Part shown: positions 1 through 5,319 of the stretch, piece after piece
How the letters are laid out: every line of letters starts with the position of its first letter
How positions within the stretch are numbered: position 1 is the stretch's first letter
Origin: Ktedonobacterales bacterium
GTDB taxonomy: Bacteria; Chloroflexota; Ktedonobacteria; Ktedonobacterales; JADMIN01
DNA: 5,319 nt
NCBI GenBank assembly: GCA_025450405.1
Contig: JANWHL010000178.1
Coordinates: 1-5,319, forward strand
Direction of reading: 5' to 3'
The notes under the pieces: model-generated
Databases searched by the model: none
Told to the model about the DNA's origin: nothing
Seen by the model: only the letters and a program-made list of their open reading frames with translations
Position numbers and translations under genes: made by a program

Positions 1-60
1 CATGGCCCCCTCGGACATGGCCCCCTCGGATATACCCCCGGCGGACATGGCTCCATCCAA
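1..60 (+). repeat. 15-bp tandem repeat coding for Met-Ala-Pro-Ser-Asp units
   Basis: Bases 1-15 and 16-30 are identical 15-bp copies (CATGGCCCCCTCGGA). Bases 31-45 and 46-60 are degenerate third and fourth copies. The period is a multiple of three, so changes in copy number would lengthen or shorten the protein tail without breaking the frame. The array may continue left of the window. Confidence 0.7.
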
Positions 61-247
61 CTCCGCCGCCCCGCTGGGTACCACCCCCGCCGACACCGTC
101 ACGGGCGCGCCCGAGCCAGACATGGCCCCGGAGACCCCCGCCCGGCCTACTCTCGGCGAGCGCCTGCGTGGCCTGTTCGGGCCACAGCAAGAGCCACCAC
201 CCGACCAGACCGTCTATCCTGAGGGACCGACCGCGCCCACCGCGTAG
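2..247 (+). CDS. C-terminal end of an unidentified protein with a Met-Ala-Pro-rich tail (5' end outside window)
   Basis: I do not recognise this protein. The frame is open from the left edge to a TAG at 245-247, and the ATG at base 2 is probably an internal Met, because it is only the first of several Met codons in a repeat. The visible 81 residues are rich in Pro and Ala. They open with four five-residue units of the type Met-Ala-Pro-Ser-Asp (the third is Ile-Pro-Pro-Ala-Asp), and Asp-Met-Ala-Pro recurs at about residues 40-43. Near the end a short amphipathic stretch, LGERLRGLFG (about residues 51-60), is followed by another Pro-rich run. This looks like a disordered C-terminal extension, possibly with a short membrane- or partner-binding helix; that role is inference. 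It lies 38 bases upstream of the broken BON gene on the same strand, so the two may once have been one transcription unit. A short free-standing gene starting at base 2 cannot be excluded, but no upstream sequence is visible to show a ribosome binding site. Confidence 0.5.
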   Translation: MAPSDMAPSDIPPADMAPSNSAAPLGTTPADTVTGAPEPDMAPETPARPTLGERLRGLFGPQQEPPPDQTVYPEGPTAPTA

Positions 248-416
248 TCTCACCAGGTGGGGACCGCACGACAAAAGAAACACCAATGCGGGCCGAGCGC
301 CGCTCCGCCGGGAGGGCCCCGGGCGCCAACGGCGCGAAACACGCACCGGAGACGGCGGCCCGGCGGGCGGTGCGCGATAGTATTCGCGCGTGGTGGGGCG
401 ATGTCCTGACTGGCCG

Positions 417-438
417 TCCCGATGTCGTCCCGATGTCG
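417..438 (+). repeat. 11-bp tandem duplication that shifts the BON reading frame
   Basis: TCCCGATGTCG occurs at 417-427 and again immediately at 428-438. Eleven is not a multiple of three. Removing one copy joins frame 1 (ending RPDV) to frame 3 (AHPTYG and then the BON module) with no other change. Confidence 0.85.
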
Positions 439-1038
439 CCCACCCTACGTACGGACCGGCCGTCCACGCCCACATGGACGGTGACACCCTGATTCTCGCC
501 GGCACCGTGCCGAGCGCGGACGACCGCCGCGAACTCGCGGAGGAGGCCGAGCGCCTTCTTGGTCGTGGTATCGCGCGCGTGCGCAATCAGCTCCGCGTCG
601 CTCTTGATGCCGGCGAGGCGCGGGGCGTGTATCTCCAGACCTTCATGTGTGACTACGTGAGTGAGAGCCAGGCGGCCTATGCCCAGGCTATTTTGAGGCC
701 AACGCCCATTTCGCGCCCAACCTCATGCGCCTATTAGCCCCAACCCAGCCCAGTAACGCCCGTGCCGACCTCCGCGCGCTCGTGCCAGCCCCGTATTGGC
801 CAGATGGCGAGCGTGCCTTGCTGGCCAGTCAGGCCATCCTCATCGTGACCGTGGATGAAGTCGATGGCTTCCGTGCCCGCGAACTGTTGGAGGAGGAGAC
901 CCGCTGCCTTCGCCTGCTGGCGCTTCCTCCTGAGCCCACCCGCGCGGACGCGCCGGCCAACGGAGATGGCGAACACCCACGTGAGCCGACCTCGCCCTCT
1001 TCACCAGTCTTGTTAGCGCCGCCTTCACGCACTCGCGC

Positions 1039-1200
1039 CAGGTTGCGCCCTGTACCATCCCGCCACGCCCACGACGACGAGCCAGGATCACTACCCTGGC
1101 CCGTCGCTGACGTCAGTGTACAGACCGGCTACCGCTCCTGCCAAACCCGCACCTCGGGTCCACCGGCGGCCTCCTGCCACGTCGCGGGCAGGTTGCGCCC
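1039..1200. repeat. Pair of 12-bp direct repeats, 150 bp apart
   Basis: CAGGTTGCGCCC occurs at 1039-1050 and at 1189-1200. Both copies are preceded by TCGCG with one or two intervening bases. One copy lies inside the end of the receptor gene, where the minus strand reads GRNLPA; the other lies just beyond its stop codon. They could mark a small old duplication at the receptor's 3' end, or be chance in GC-rich DNA. Confidence 0.35.
1075..1106. terminator. Hairpin between convergent genes, probable bidirectional terminator without a T tract
   Basis: CGACG-A-GCCAGG (1075-1086) pairs with CCTGGC-C-CGTCG (1095-1106). This gives 11 base pairs with one A/C mismatch around an 8-base loop. It sits just past the receptor stop codon (1129-1131, minus strand) and past most of the BON gene on the plus strand. 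There is no T run on either side, so intrinsic termination is inferred from position and stem strength. A perfect 10-bp palindrome, CTGACGTCAG, follows at 1107-1116. Confidence 0.45.
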
Positions 1201-3369
1201 AGGCTGGCCATGCCCTCCAGCTGCTGCACCGGCCCGCCCCGCGTACTCCGGCTGACCAGCACCACCGCGCGGACCATAACCCTCTTCCCAGTCGCCCGGC
1301 TGCTGGTTGTATTGCCCCATCGGCGGCGACATCGGCCCCGCCCCCTGCCACGGACCACCCGGCCAGCCGCCCTGCGCCTGCCCCATCGCTGGCCCACCCA
1401 TCGCGTTGCCCCCCCGCGGGTTACCGCCCATCGGCGCGCCCGCGAGCATCCGCTGACCTCTCGGCGCCCCCATCGGGGCAGCCATCGGCGCCTGCATCGC
1501 CGGGGATGGCGCGTACCCACCATAGCCGCCGTTGCCGCCATTGCCGTTCAGGTGCATGCTCGGGACCCGGCCACGCGGCTCCATCTCCGCGCGCGGCGCC
1601 ACCCGGTCGTCCAGGTCATGCTGGGGCTCATCGCGCTCCTGGTCGGCGTCGCGATACGCCTCAGCGCCACGCGGGCGTCCGCCCACCACGCCCTGCAGCT
1701 GCGCCACCACGTCGTCGAGCTGCTCCGCGCTCTCCGCCGCGGCCGTCGCGCCTCCGGCGAGCTGGTCCGACACCTGCGTCGTCACCGTGATGGCCTTGTC
1801 GAGGCGCTCGCTGCTCGTCCACTGCCGGCGCGCAGCCTCGTCAATGTATTGGGCGAGCTCACGAAGGTGCTGCACAGTCCGCTGCGCCTGCTCCTCGGTA
1901 AGCCGGTCCCAGTACTGACTAAACCAGTCACTCGCGTCCACGATGCGGTGCGCCGCCTGGTGCATCGCGTCCGAAAGATAGCGCACGCTGTCGAGACCCG
2001 TCTTGCAGGCCTCCACCACCCACTGCTGCTCGCCGGCGGAGTTCTCCTGCTTCGCGGCGAGCGCGTTCAGCGACTCGGTCGCCATCCGCAGGTCCGCCAC
2101 CGACCGCTGCACCGGGTCCGCCATGCGCGTCCCGATCATCAGGCCAAGTAGCGCGGCGAGCACCGCCACCACCGCCGCCGCCAGCAGCGAGGCGCGCACC
2201 TGGTCGTCCGCCACGCGCGTGACCGTGGAGAGCGGACTCAGGACAAAGTACGTCCATGGCATGGTCTTCATGTGGATGGCCACGTACTGGTAAGGTGTCT
2301 GCGAGCCAGGCACGGCCGCGGACTGGAACGACGACTCCGTCGCGGTCCCACGCAGGGCGCCGGCCACCGATGGCAGGCTCGTCGTGGGGACCGCCGCGCC
2401 AGTGCCATAGCGCTGAGCCGTCGCGCTATCTAGGGGGGCGATAGCGGTGAAACGCTCGCTGGCGACCGCATCGGCGACGCGCACGCCATTCTGGTCGGCG
2501 ATGTAGGCGTAGCTCCCGTGGCCATTGGCGCCGAGCTCGCCGCCCACGATGTTCCAGATGTAATCGAGCTTGAGCGTCGCTTGGAGGAAGCCCACCATCG
2601 GGTCGGGGATGCCTTGCATCGCCTTGACCAGCGCCGCCACTTGCTGTGGGCCGAGTGCCGCGAGCCCCGAGCCGCCGCCCGGCGCGCCCTGGCCGGCCTT
2701 GCCCGCCTGGGCCGCCTGCGCGAGGGTCTGAATCTCGTCCGCCAGCCCCGACATCGAGAGCTTGATGGGCGTGTAGAGGTACACGTAGGCCGAGTTGGAC
2801 GACGCGTTGTCATGCACGCCGGAGATATACTGCTTACCCTGACGCAACGCGCCCAGGTCCTCCTGTGGAACCGCCTGCGCTGCCGCGGCGGTCGAGAGCA
2901 GCCCATTGGCCTGCGCGTCCACCACGCTCCAGACGGCATAGTTGCTGTCGCGCACAATGCCCACGTTCAGCGCGCGCTTTACGGAGTCCTCATAAGACTG
3001 CCCCTGCGTATCGCATTGCAGTATGCCCGTGAGCACTGGCGCGAAGGGCGCGAGACTCGCCGGCAACTGCTTCAGGATGGCCGGCTCCTGCTTGCACGCC
3101 AGATACAGCTGCGCGGTCGGCAGCGAGGCGAGGGCGGCGCCGTCGAGGCTGCGCTCGCCGAGGTAGGCATCCACTTGCGCCGTCTTGGCGGTGGCATCGG
3201 TCGAGAGCGAGGCGCGTCCCTGCTGGATCAGCGTATTGCGGGCCAGGTAATTCGTGAAGCCCACCACCGCCGCCAGCGGCAGGACGGCCGCGCACAGCGC
3301 GAGCAGCGAGAGCCGAATAGACAGCGAGAGACGACGCCGCTGTCGGGCGCCTCGCGGACCTTGTGCCAT
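1129..3369 (-). CDS. Orphan transmembrane Cache sensor with HAMP-like/coiled-coil segment and disordered Gly/Met/Pro-rich tail
   Basis: This 746-residue membrane receptor probably senses a small ligand outside the membrane. After a basic N terminus (residues 1-15) comes a transmembrane helix at about 17-40. The extracytoplasmic part (about 41-390) looks like a double Cache fold. A first module is at about 141-200 (YAVWSVVDAQANGLLST, then YVYLYTPI). A low-complexity Ala/Gly/Gln insert follows at about 216-245. A second module is at about 257-385 (YAYIADQNGVRVAD at 287-300; PWTYFVLSPL at 371-380). Cys92 and Cys119 are the only cysteines there and could form a disulfide. The second transmembrane helix (about 394-412) leads into a HAMP-like stretch with its proline (ADPVQRSV, 417-424) and a coiled coil to about 560. 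Residues 565-746 are Gly, Met and Pro rich and look disordered. No kinase, GGDEF or chemotaxis hairpin motif is visible. I chose the ATG at 3369 because it follows GGAGAAGAGG and immediately precedes the basic, membrane-inserting N terminus. A TTG at 3423 would add 18 residues but lacks a ribosome binding site. Confidence 0.85.
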   Translation of the reverse strand: MAQGPRGARQRRRLSLSIRLSLLALCAAVLPLAAVVGFTNYLARNTLIQQGRASLSTDATAKTAQVDAYLGERSLDGAALASLPTAQLYLACKQEPAILKQLPASLAPFAPVLTGILQCDTQGQSYEDSVKRALNVGIVRDSNYAVWSVVDAQANGLLSTAAAAQAVPQEDLGALRQGKQYISGVHDNASSNSAYVYLYTPIKLSMSGLADEIQTLAQAAQAGKAGQGAPGGGSGLAALGPQQVAALVKAMQGIPDPMVGFLQATLKLDYIWNIVGGELGANGHGSYAYIADQNGVRVADAVASERFTAIAPLDSATAQRYGTGAAVPTTSLPSVAGALRGTATESSFQSAAVPGSQTPYQYVAIHMKTMPWTYFVLSPLSTVTRVADDQVRASLLAAAVVAVLAALLGLMIGTRMADPVQRSVADLRMATESLNALAAKQENSAGEQQWVVEACKTGLDSVRYLSDAMHQAAHRIVDASDWFSQYWDRLTEEQAQRTVQHLRELAQYIDEAARRQWTSSERLDKAITVTTQVSDQLAGGATAAAESAEQLDDVVAQLQGVVGGRPRGAEAYRDADQERDEPQHDLDDRVAPRAEMEPRGRVPSMHLNGNGGNGGYGGYAPSPAMQAPMAAPMGAPRGQRMLAGAPMGGNPRGGNAMGGPAMGQAQGGWPGGPWQGAGPMSPPMGQYNQQPGDWEEGYGPRGGAGQPEYAGRAGAAAGGHGQPGRNLPATWQEAAGGPEVRVWQER

Positions 3370-3380
3370 AGTGCTGCGAA

Positions 3381-3390
3381 CCTCTTCTCC
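3381..3390 (-). promoter_or_regulatory. Ribosome binding site of the Cache receptor gene
   Basis: The minus strand reads GGAGAAGAGG, ending 11 bases before ATG 3369. The spacing is somewhat long for the GAGG core, but this purine run is the only one near either candidate start. It is the reason for preferring ATG 3369 over the upstream TTG. Confidence 0.5.
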
Positions 3391-3496
3391 GCCAAGCCAG
3401 GGCGCCTCGGTGGACGCCGCCAAACCGCAATCAGCGAGCCGCTGGACACGCGCTTACGCAACCGAACATGGCTTATGGGGAGCGGCTGCGCACGGG

Positions 3497-3524
3497 ATGG
3501 GACCCGGTCGCGCGCCCGTGTCAA
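3497..3524 (-). promoter_or_regulatory. Candidate promoter of the Cache receptor gene
   Basis: The minus strand has a consensus TTGACA (3524-3519), 16 bases, then TCCCAT (3502-3497), a poor -10 matching three of six positions. An inverted repeat, CACGGG/CCCGTG, spans the spacer and the -10, as an operator might. It lies about 130 bases upstream of the chosen ATG. The perfect -35 is suggestive but the weak -10 keeps confidence low. Confidence 0.25.
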
Positions 3525-3733
3525 GTCCGGCTGCGAGGCCGAAATCGCGCGGCCGCTGAGTTTCGTGGCCCCGCCTGGGCCGGGGCGCCATCATCCCGCT
3601 CATTCTGGCACCTGGCCTGAGGCACCCCACGGCGAACTAGTACTTTTGGCGGGCGAGCGGGCAGGGAGAACCGACCTACACCGCTCCCCTCTCGGTCGCG
3701 ACGAAGCGAATAGCCGCCGTAGCCACCAACCAA

Positions 3734-3739
3734 AAGGAG
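3734..3739 (+). promoter_or_regulatory. Ribosome binding site of the crotonase gene
   Basis: AAGGAG lies 8 bases before the ATG at 3748. It fixes the start inside a much longer open frame that extends upstream to about 2518. Confidence 0.85.
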
Positions 3740-3747
3740 CGCGCATC

Positions 3748-4545
3748 ATGTCTCTCACCATCGAGCGTGATGGCCCCGTCACCACTGTCATCCTCAGCCG
3801 GCCCGAAGTGCGTAACGCCGTGGACCCCGCGACGGCCCGCGACCTGGCCGACACCTTCCGTGCCTTCGACGCCGACTCCGACGCCCGCGCCGGCGTCCTC
3901 TATGGCGACCACGGCCACTTCTGCGCCGGCTTCGACCTCAAGGCCCTAGCCGCGTCATCCGACCCGCCCGACCTCCCCGAGCACGACGGCCCCATGGGTC
4001 CCACCTGGCTGGCGCTCCAGAAGCCCGTCGTCGCGGCCATCGCGGGCTATGCCGTGGCCGGTGGCCTCGAGCTCGCGCTCTGGTGCGATCTCCGCGTGAT
4101 GGAAGAGGACGCTGTGCTCGGCGTTTTTTGCCGCCGCTGGGGCGTCCCGCTGGTGGATGGCGGCACCGTGCGCCTGCCGCGCATCATTGGCCTCGGCCGC
4201 GCGCTCGACCTGATTCTCACCGGCCGGCCCGTCGCCGCCGACGAAGCCCTCGCCATTGGCCTGGTCAGTCGCGTCGTCCCCCACGGCCGGGCCCGCCACG
4301 CGGCGGAGGAGCTAGCCCACGACCTCGCGCGTTTCCCCCAGACCTGTCTCCGCCACGACCGCCACTCGACCTACGATCAGCACGACCTCGCCCTCCCCGC
4401 CGCCCTCGCCAATGAGCGCCGCCACGGCCTCGCCGCCTTCGCCGCGGAGTCCGCCGCCGGGGCGCGCCAGTTCGCCGCCGGGGCCGGCCGCCATGGAGTC
4501 TTCGAGACGGATCGAGACAATACGCTCGAGCGGCATCAGGGGTAG
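3748..4545 (+). CDS. Enoyl-CoA hydratase/isomerase (crotonase) family protein
   Basis: This complete 265-residue protein has the usual crotonase length. These enzymes bind an acyl-CoA and stabilise an enolate in an oxyanion hole, acting in beta-oxidation and related cytoplasmic pathways. The N-terminal strand pair (VTTVILSRPEVRNAV, residues 11-25) is typical. The oxyanion-hole segments are HFCAGFDLKAL (57-67, amide of Ala60) and IAGYAVAGGLELALWCDLRV (98-117, amide of Gly105). Glu108 matches the first catalytic glutamate (Glu144 of the rat mitochondrial hydratase). The second (Glu164 there) falls on Cys128 in GVFCRRWGVPLVDGGTVRLP, by manual alignment. Loss of this glutamate argues against a standard hydratase. 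The FCRRWGVP type of motif is, from memory, common in a broad bacterial subgroup of unassigned substrate. The C-terminal part (FPQTCLRHDR, then FAAGAGRHG at 242-250) is intact, so there is no frameshift. ATG 3748 is chosen for its AAGGAG. A hairpin follows the stop codon directly, and a reductase gene lies 132 bases downstream. Confidence 0.93.
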   Translation: MSLTIERDGPVTTVILSRPEVRNAVDPATARDLADTFRAFDADSDARAGVLYGDHGHFCAGFDLKALAASSDPPDLPEHDGPMGPTWLALQKPVVAAIAGYAVAGGLELALWCDLRVMEEDAVLGVFCRRWGVPLVDGGTVRLPRIIGLGRALDLILTGRPVAADEALAIGLVSRVVPHGRARHAAEELAHDLARFPQTCLRHDRHSTYDQHDLALPAALANERRHGLAAFAAESAAGARQFAAGAGRHGVFETDRDNTLERHQG

Positions 4546-4572
4546 GGCGGGTGCCCCAACGCGTCACCCGCC
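4546..4572 (+). terminator. Hairpin immediately after the crotonase stop codon
   Basis: GGCGGGTG (4546-4553) and CACCCGCC (4565-4572) are perfectly complementary over 8 bp, with an 11-base loop. The stem begins at the first base after the TAG. It lacks a following T run, so it could be a weak or factor-assisted terminator, or a structure protecting the mRNA 3' end, in which case transcription into the reductase gene could continue. Confidence 0.45.
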
Positions 4573-4627
4573 ATTGGTACAGGCGAAAGACTGGCCCCCC
4601 GGACGACGCGGCTACGCCCACGGCTGC

Positions 4628-4633
4628 TATACA
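4628..4633 (+). promoter_or_regulatory. Weak -10-like element upstream of the reductase gene
   Basis: TATACA is one of very few AT-rich hexamers in the 132-base gap and lies 45 bases before the GTG start. No matching -35 is visible at 16-18 bases upstream. It would allow the reductase its own promoter, but the support is slight. Confidence 0.2.
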
Positions 4634-4662
4634 CTGCCCCCAGAGCGTCCCGACCGGACGCC

Positions 4663-4670
4663 AGGAGGAG
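4663..4670 (+). promoter_or_regulatory. Strong Shine-Dalgarno of the reductase gene, inside a small inverted repeat
   Basis: AGGAGGAG ends 7 bases before the GTG at 4678 and decides that start. The bases that follow, TCCTCC (4671-4676), are complementary to GGAGGA (4664-4669), so the site could fold on itself. Confidence 0.8.
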
Positions 4671-4677
4671 TCCTCCC

Positions 4678-5319
4678 GTGACCACGACCACACCGCGCGC
4701 CGCCCTCGTGACCGGTGCCTCACGCGGCCTCGGCCTCGCCCTGGCCCGTGCCCTCGCGCACCAGGGCTGGCACCTCGTGATCGCCGCGCGCGGCGCCGAC
4801 GCGCTCGAATCCGCCCGCGCCGCGCTCGCCGCTCACACCAACGTGGTGGCCATCCCCGGCGATGTGACCGACCCCGCCCACCGCGAGGCCCTCGCCGCCG
4901 CCGCCCGCGACCTCGGCGGCCTCGACGTGATGGTGAACAACGCGAGCTACCTCGGCCCCAGTCCGCAGCCGGTCCTGCTCGAATATCCCATCGACGTTCT
5001 CACCCGTGTCTACCAAACCAACACCGTCGCCCCCCTCGCCCTCCTCCAGGCCGCGCGTGACACCCTCAAGCCCGGCGCGCGCATCGTCAACATCACCAGC
5101 GATGCCGGGGTGGAGGCCTACGAGGGCTGGGGCGGCTACGGCTCCAGCAAGGCCGCCCTCGAGCAGCTCTCCCACATACTTGCCGCTGAGCGACCCGACT
5201 GGCGGGTCTACTGGGTGGACCCCGGCGACATGCGCACGCGAATGCACCAGGAGGCATTCCCCGGCGAGGACATCAGCGACCGCCCCCCACCTGAGGAGAG
5301 CGTGCCCGGCCTGCTCACC
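4678..5319 (+). CDS. Short-chain dehydrogenase/reductase (SDR) family oxidoreductase, 3' end outside window
   Basis: 214 codons are visible and the frame is still open at the right edge. Classical SDRs are about 250 residues, so most of the domain is present. They use NAD(P)H to interconvert alcohols and ketones in the cytoplasm. The Rossmann motif is TGASRGLG (12-19). Arg38, after the second strand (HLVIAAR), suggests NADP(H) preference. Next come GDVTD (61-65, adenine contact) and NNAS (87-90). The catalytic set is Asn115, Ser141 (NITSDAG), Tyr154 and Lys158 (YGSSK), and DPGDMRT (181-187) is the cofactor loop after the sixth strand, with its conserved PG and T. All key residues are present, so it should be an active enzyme; its substrate cannot be read from the sequence. 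The GTG start is set by a strong Shine-Dalgarno 7 bases upstream. The gene follows the crotonase on the same strand, so a link in acyl or lipid metabolism is possible but unproven. Confidence 0.92.
   Translation, partial: MTTTTPRAALVTGASRGLGLALARALAHQGWHLVIAARGADALESARAALAAHTNVVAIPGDVTDPAHREALAAAARDLGGLDVMVNNASYLGPSPQPVLLEYPIDVLTRVYQTNTVAPLALLQAARDTLKPGARIVNITSDAGVEAYEGWGGYGSSKAALEQLSHILAAERPDWRVYWVDPGDMRTRMHQEAFPGEDISDRPPPEESVPGLLT

Larger units (their letters stand above)
286..1255 (+). pseudogene. BON-domain protein, disrupted by two frameshifts
   Basis: Reading frame 1 from ATG 286, frame 3 from about 439 and frame 2 from about 689 joins into one protein. Frame 1 gives about 47 residues ending RPDV. 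Frame 3 continues with AHPTYGPAVHAHMDGDTLIL and a typical BON module (DGDTLILAGTVPS, a helix with RRELAEEAERLL, then ARVRNQLRV). Frame 2 continues YFEANAHFAPNLMRLLAP and later LLASQAILIVTVDEVDGFRA. BON domains bind phospholipid or ligands in envelope and stress proteins. The last part, a hydrophobic strand followed by a helix, loosely recalls stress-protein folds of the YflT type, but I would not name it. The first shift is explained by an 11-bp tandem duplication at 417-438, the second by one missing base at about 687-694. The 3' end is uncertain: frame 2 has its stop at 1253-1255, inside the opposing receptor gene, while frame 3 has a stop at 1014-1016, before a terminator-like hairpin. No good Shine-Dalgarno precedes ATG 286, only a purine run at 273-279. 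Confidence 0.65.
3370..3747. other. Divergent intergenic region between the receptor and crotonase genes
   Basis: These 378 bases hold no convincing gene; open frames here are in-frame extensions or shadows of the flanking genes. They must contain promoters for both directions. Visible elements are a minus-strand TTGACA at 3519-3524, an inverted repeat CACGGG/CCCGTG (3491-3496 and 3515-3520), a 6-bp stem GCCCCG/CGGGGC (3568-3573 and 3581-3586, 7-base loop), a relatively AT-rich patch at about 3634-3647 (AACTAGTACTTTTG), and short complementary segments at 3664-3698 in the crotonase leader. None matches a riboswitch family I can recognise. Confidence 0.6.

Noticed and set aside
372..389. Perfect 6-bp inverted repeat GCGCGA/TCGCGC with a 6-base loop
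   Set aside because: It lies inside the well-supported N-terminal coding part of the BON gene and has no positional reason to be regulatory. Chance is likely in this composition.
147..1091. Several minus-strand frames of 67-108 residues opposite the BON region
   Set aside because: Arg/Gly-rich composition, mutually overlapping and without motifs. The plus strand carries the recognisable BON module.
1116..2151. Two overlapping plus-strand frames of 224 and 313 residues
   Set aside because: Both are antisense to the receptor's tail and coiled coil. They are Arg/Pro/Ala-rich shadows with no domain or ribosome binding site.
3568..3586. GCCCCG/CGGGGC stem in the divergent region considered as a terminator
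   Set aside because: No gene on either strand ends there and no T run follows. It is more likely compositional or part of an uncharacterised leader.
2518..3747. A long plus-strand open frame in frame with, and upstream of, the crotonase, suggesting a 675-residue fusion protein
   Set aside because: It is antisense to the Cache receptor. It is Arg/His/Leu-rich with no recognisable domain, and the crotonase has its own AAGGAG and normal-length start at 3748. The openness is a by-product of GC-rich codon use on the other strand.
4502..4518. Two TCGAGAC direct repeats 10 bases apart near the crotonase 3' end
   Set aside because: Only two short copies within coding sequence. They are not an array and no element boundary is visible.
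3955..5247. Minus-strand frames opposite the crotonase and reductase, including one of 175 residues
   Set aside because: The plus-strand genes have full family motifs, and the opposite frames show only complementary codon bias.
1..5319. CRISPR array, insertion sequence, tRNA or attachment site
   Set aside because: I saw no regularly spaced repeats, transposase motifs with terminal inverted repeats, cloverleaf sequence or site duplication beyond the short repeats listed.

Overview
The window is GC-rich throughout, with codons ending mostly in G or C. Its gene mix (orphan Cache receptor, BON-domain protein, crotonase, short-chain dehydrogenase) fits a free-living, high-GC, probably Gram-positive-like environmental bacterium. 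My tentative lineage guess is Chloroflexota (Ktedonobacteria or relatives), from the general look of the Cache protein and its low-complexity tail. That is an impression, not a demonstration.

Layout. Bases 1-247 (+) hold the end of a gene that starts outside the window and has a Pro/Ala-rich tail with Met-Ala-Pro repeats. Bases 286 to about 1016-1255 (+) hold a gene for a BON-domain protein that is broken twice. An 11-bp tandem duplication at 417-438 throws the frame, and a second lesion of one base lies at about 687-694. Correcting both gives one continuous protein. From 3369 back to 1129 (-) lies a 746-residue membrane receptor: transmembrane helix, double-Cache-like sensor, transmembrane helix, HAMP-like segment, coiled coil, then a long Gly/Met/Pro-rich tail, with no kinase, cyclase or chemotaxis output domain. 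The BON gene and the receptor gene converge near 1075-1131, where a strong imperfect hairpin probably ends transcription.

A 378-base divergent intergenic region (3370-3747) separates the receptor from a 265-residue crotonase-family enzyme (3748-4545, +). A perfect hairpin directly follows its stop codon. After 132 bases a short-chain dehydrogenase/reductase begins at a GTG (4678, +) and runs off the right edge.

The crotonase and reductase are co-directional and could both act in acyl-CoA or lipid-type metabolism, but the gap and hairpin leave open whether they share a transcript. I found no CRISPR array, insertion sequence, tRNA or rRNA, and no convincing new multi-gene system. The most noteworthy items are the doubly frameshifted BON gene with its 11-bp duplication and the output-less Cache receptor with a disordered tail.
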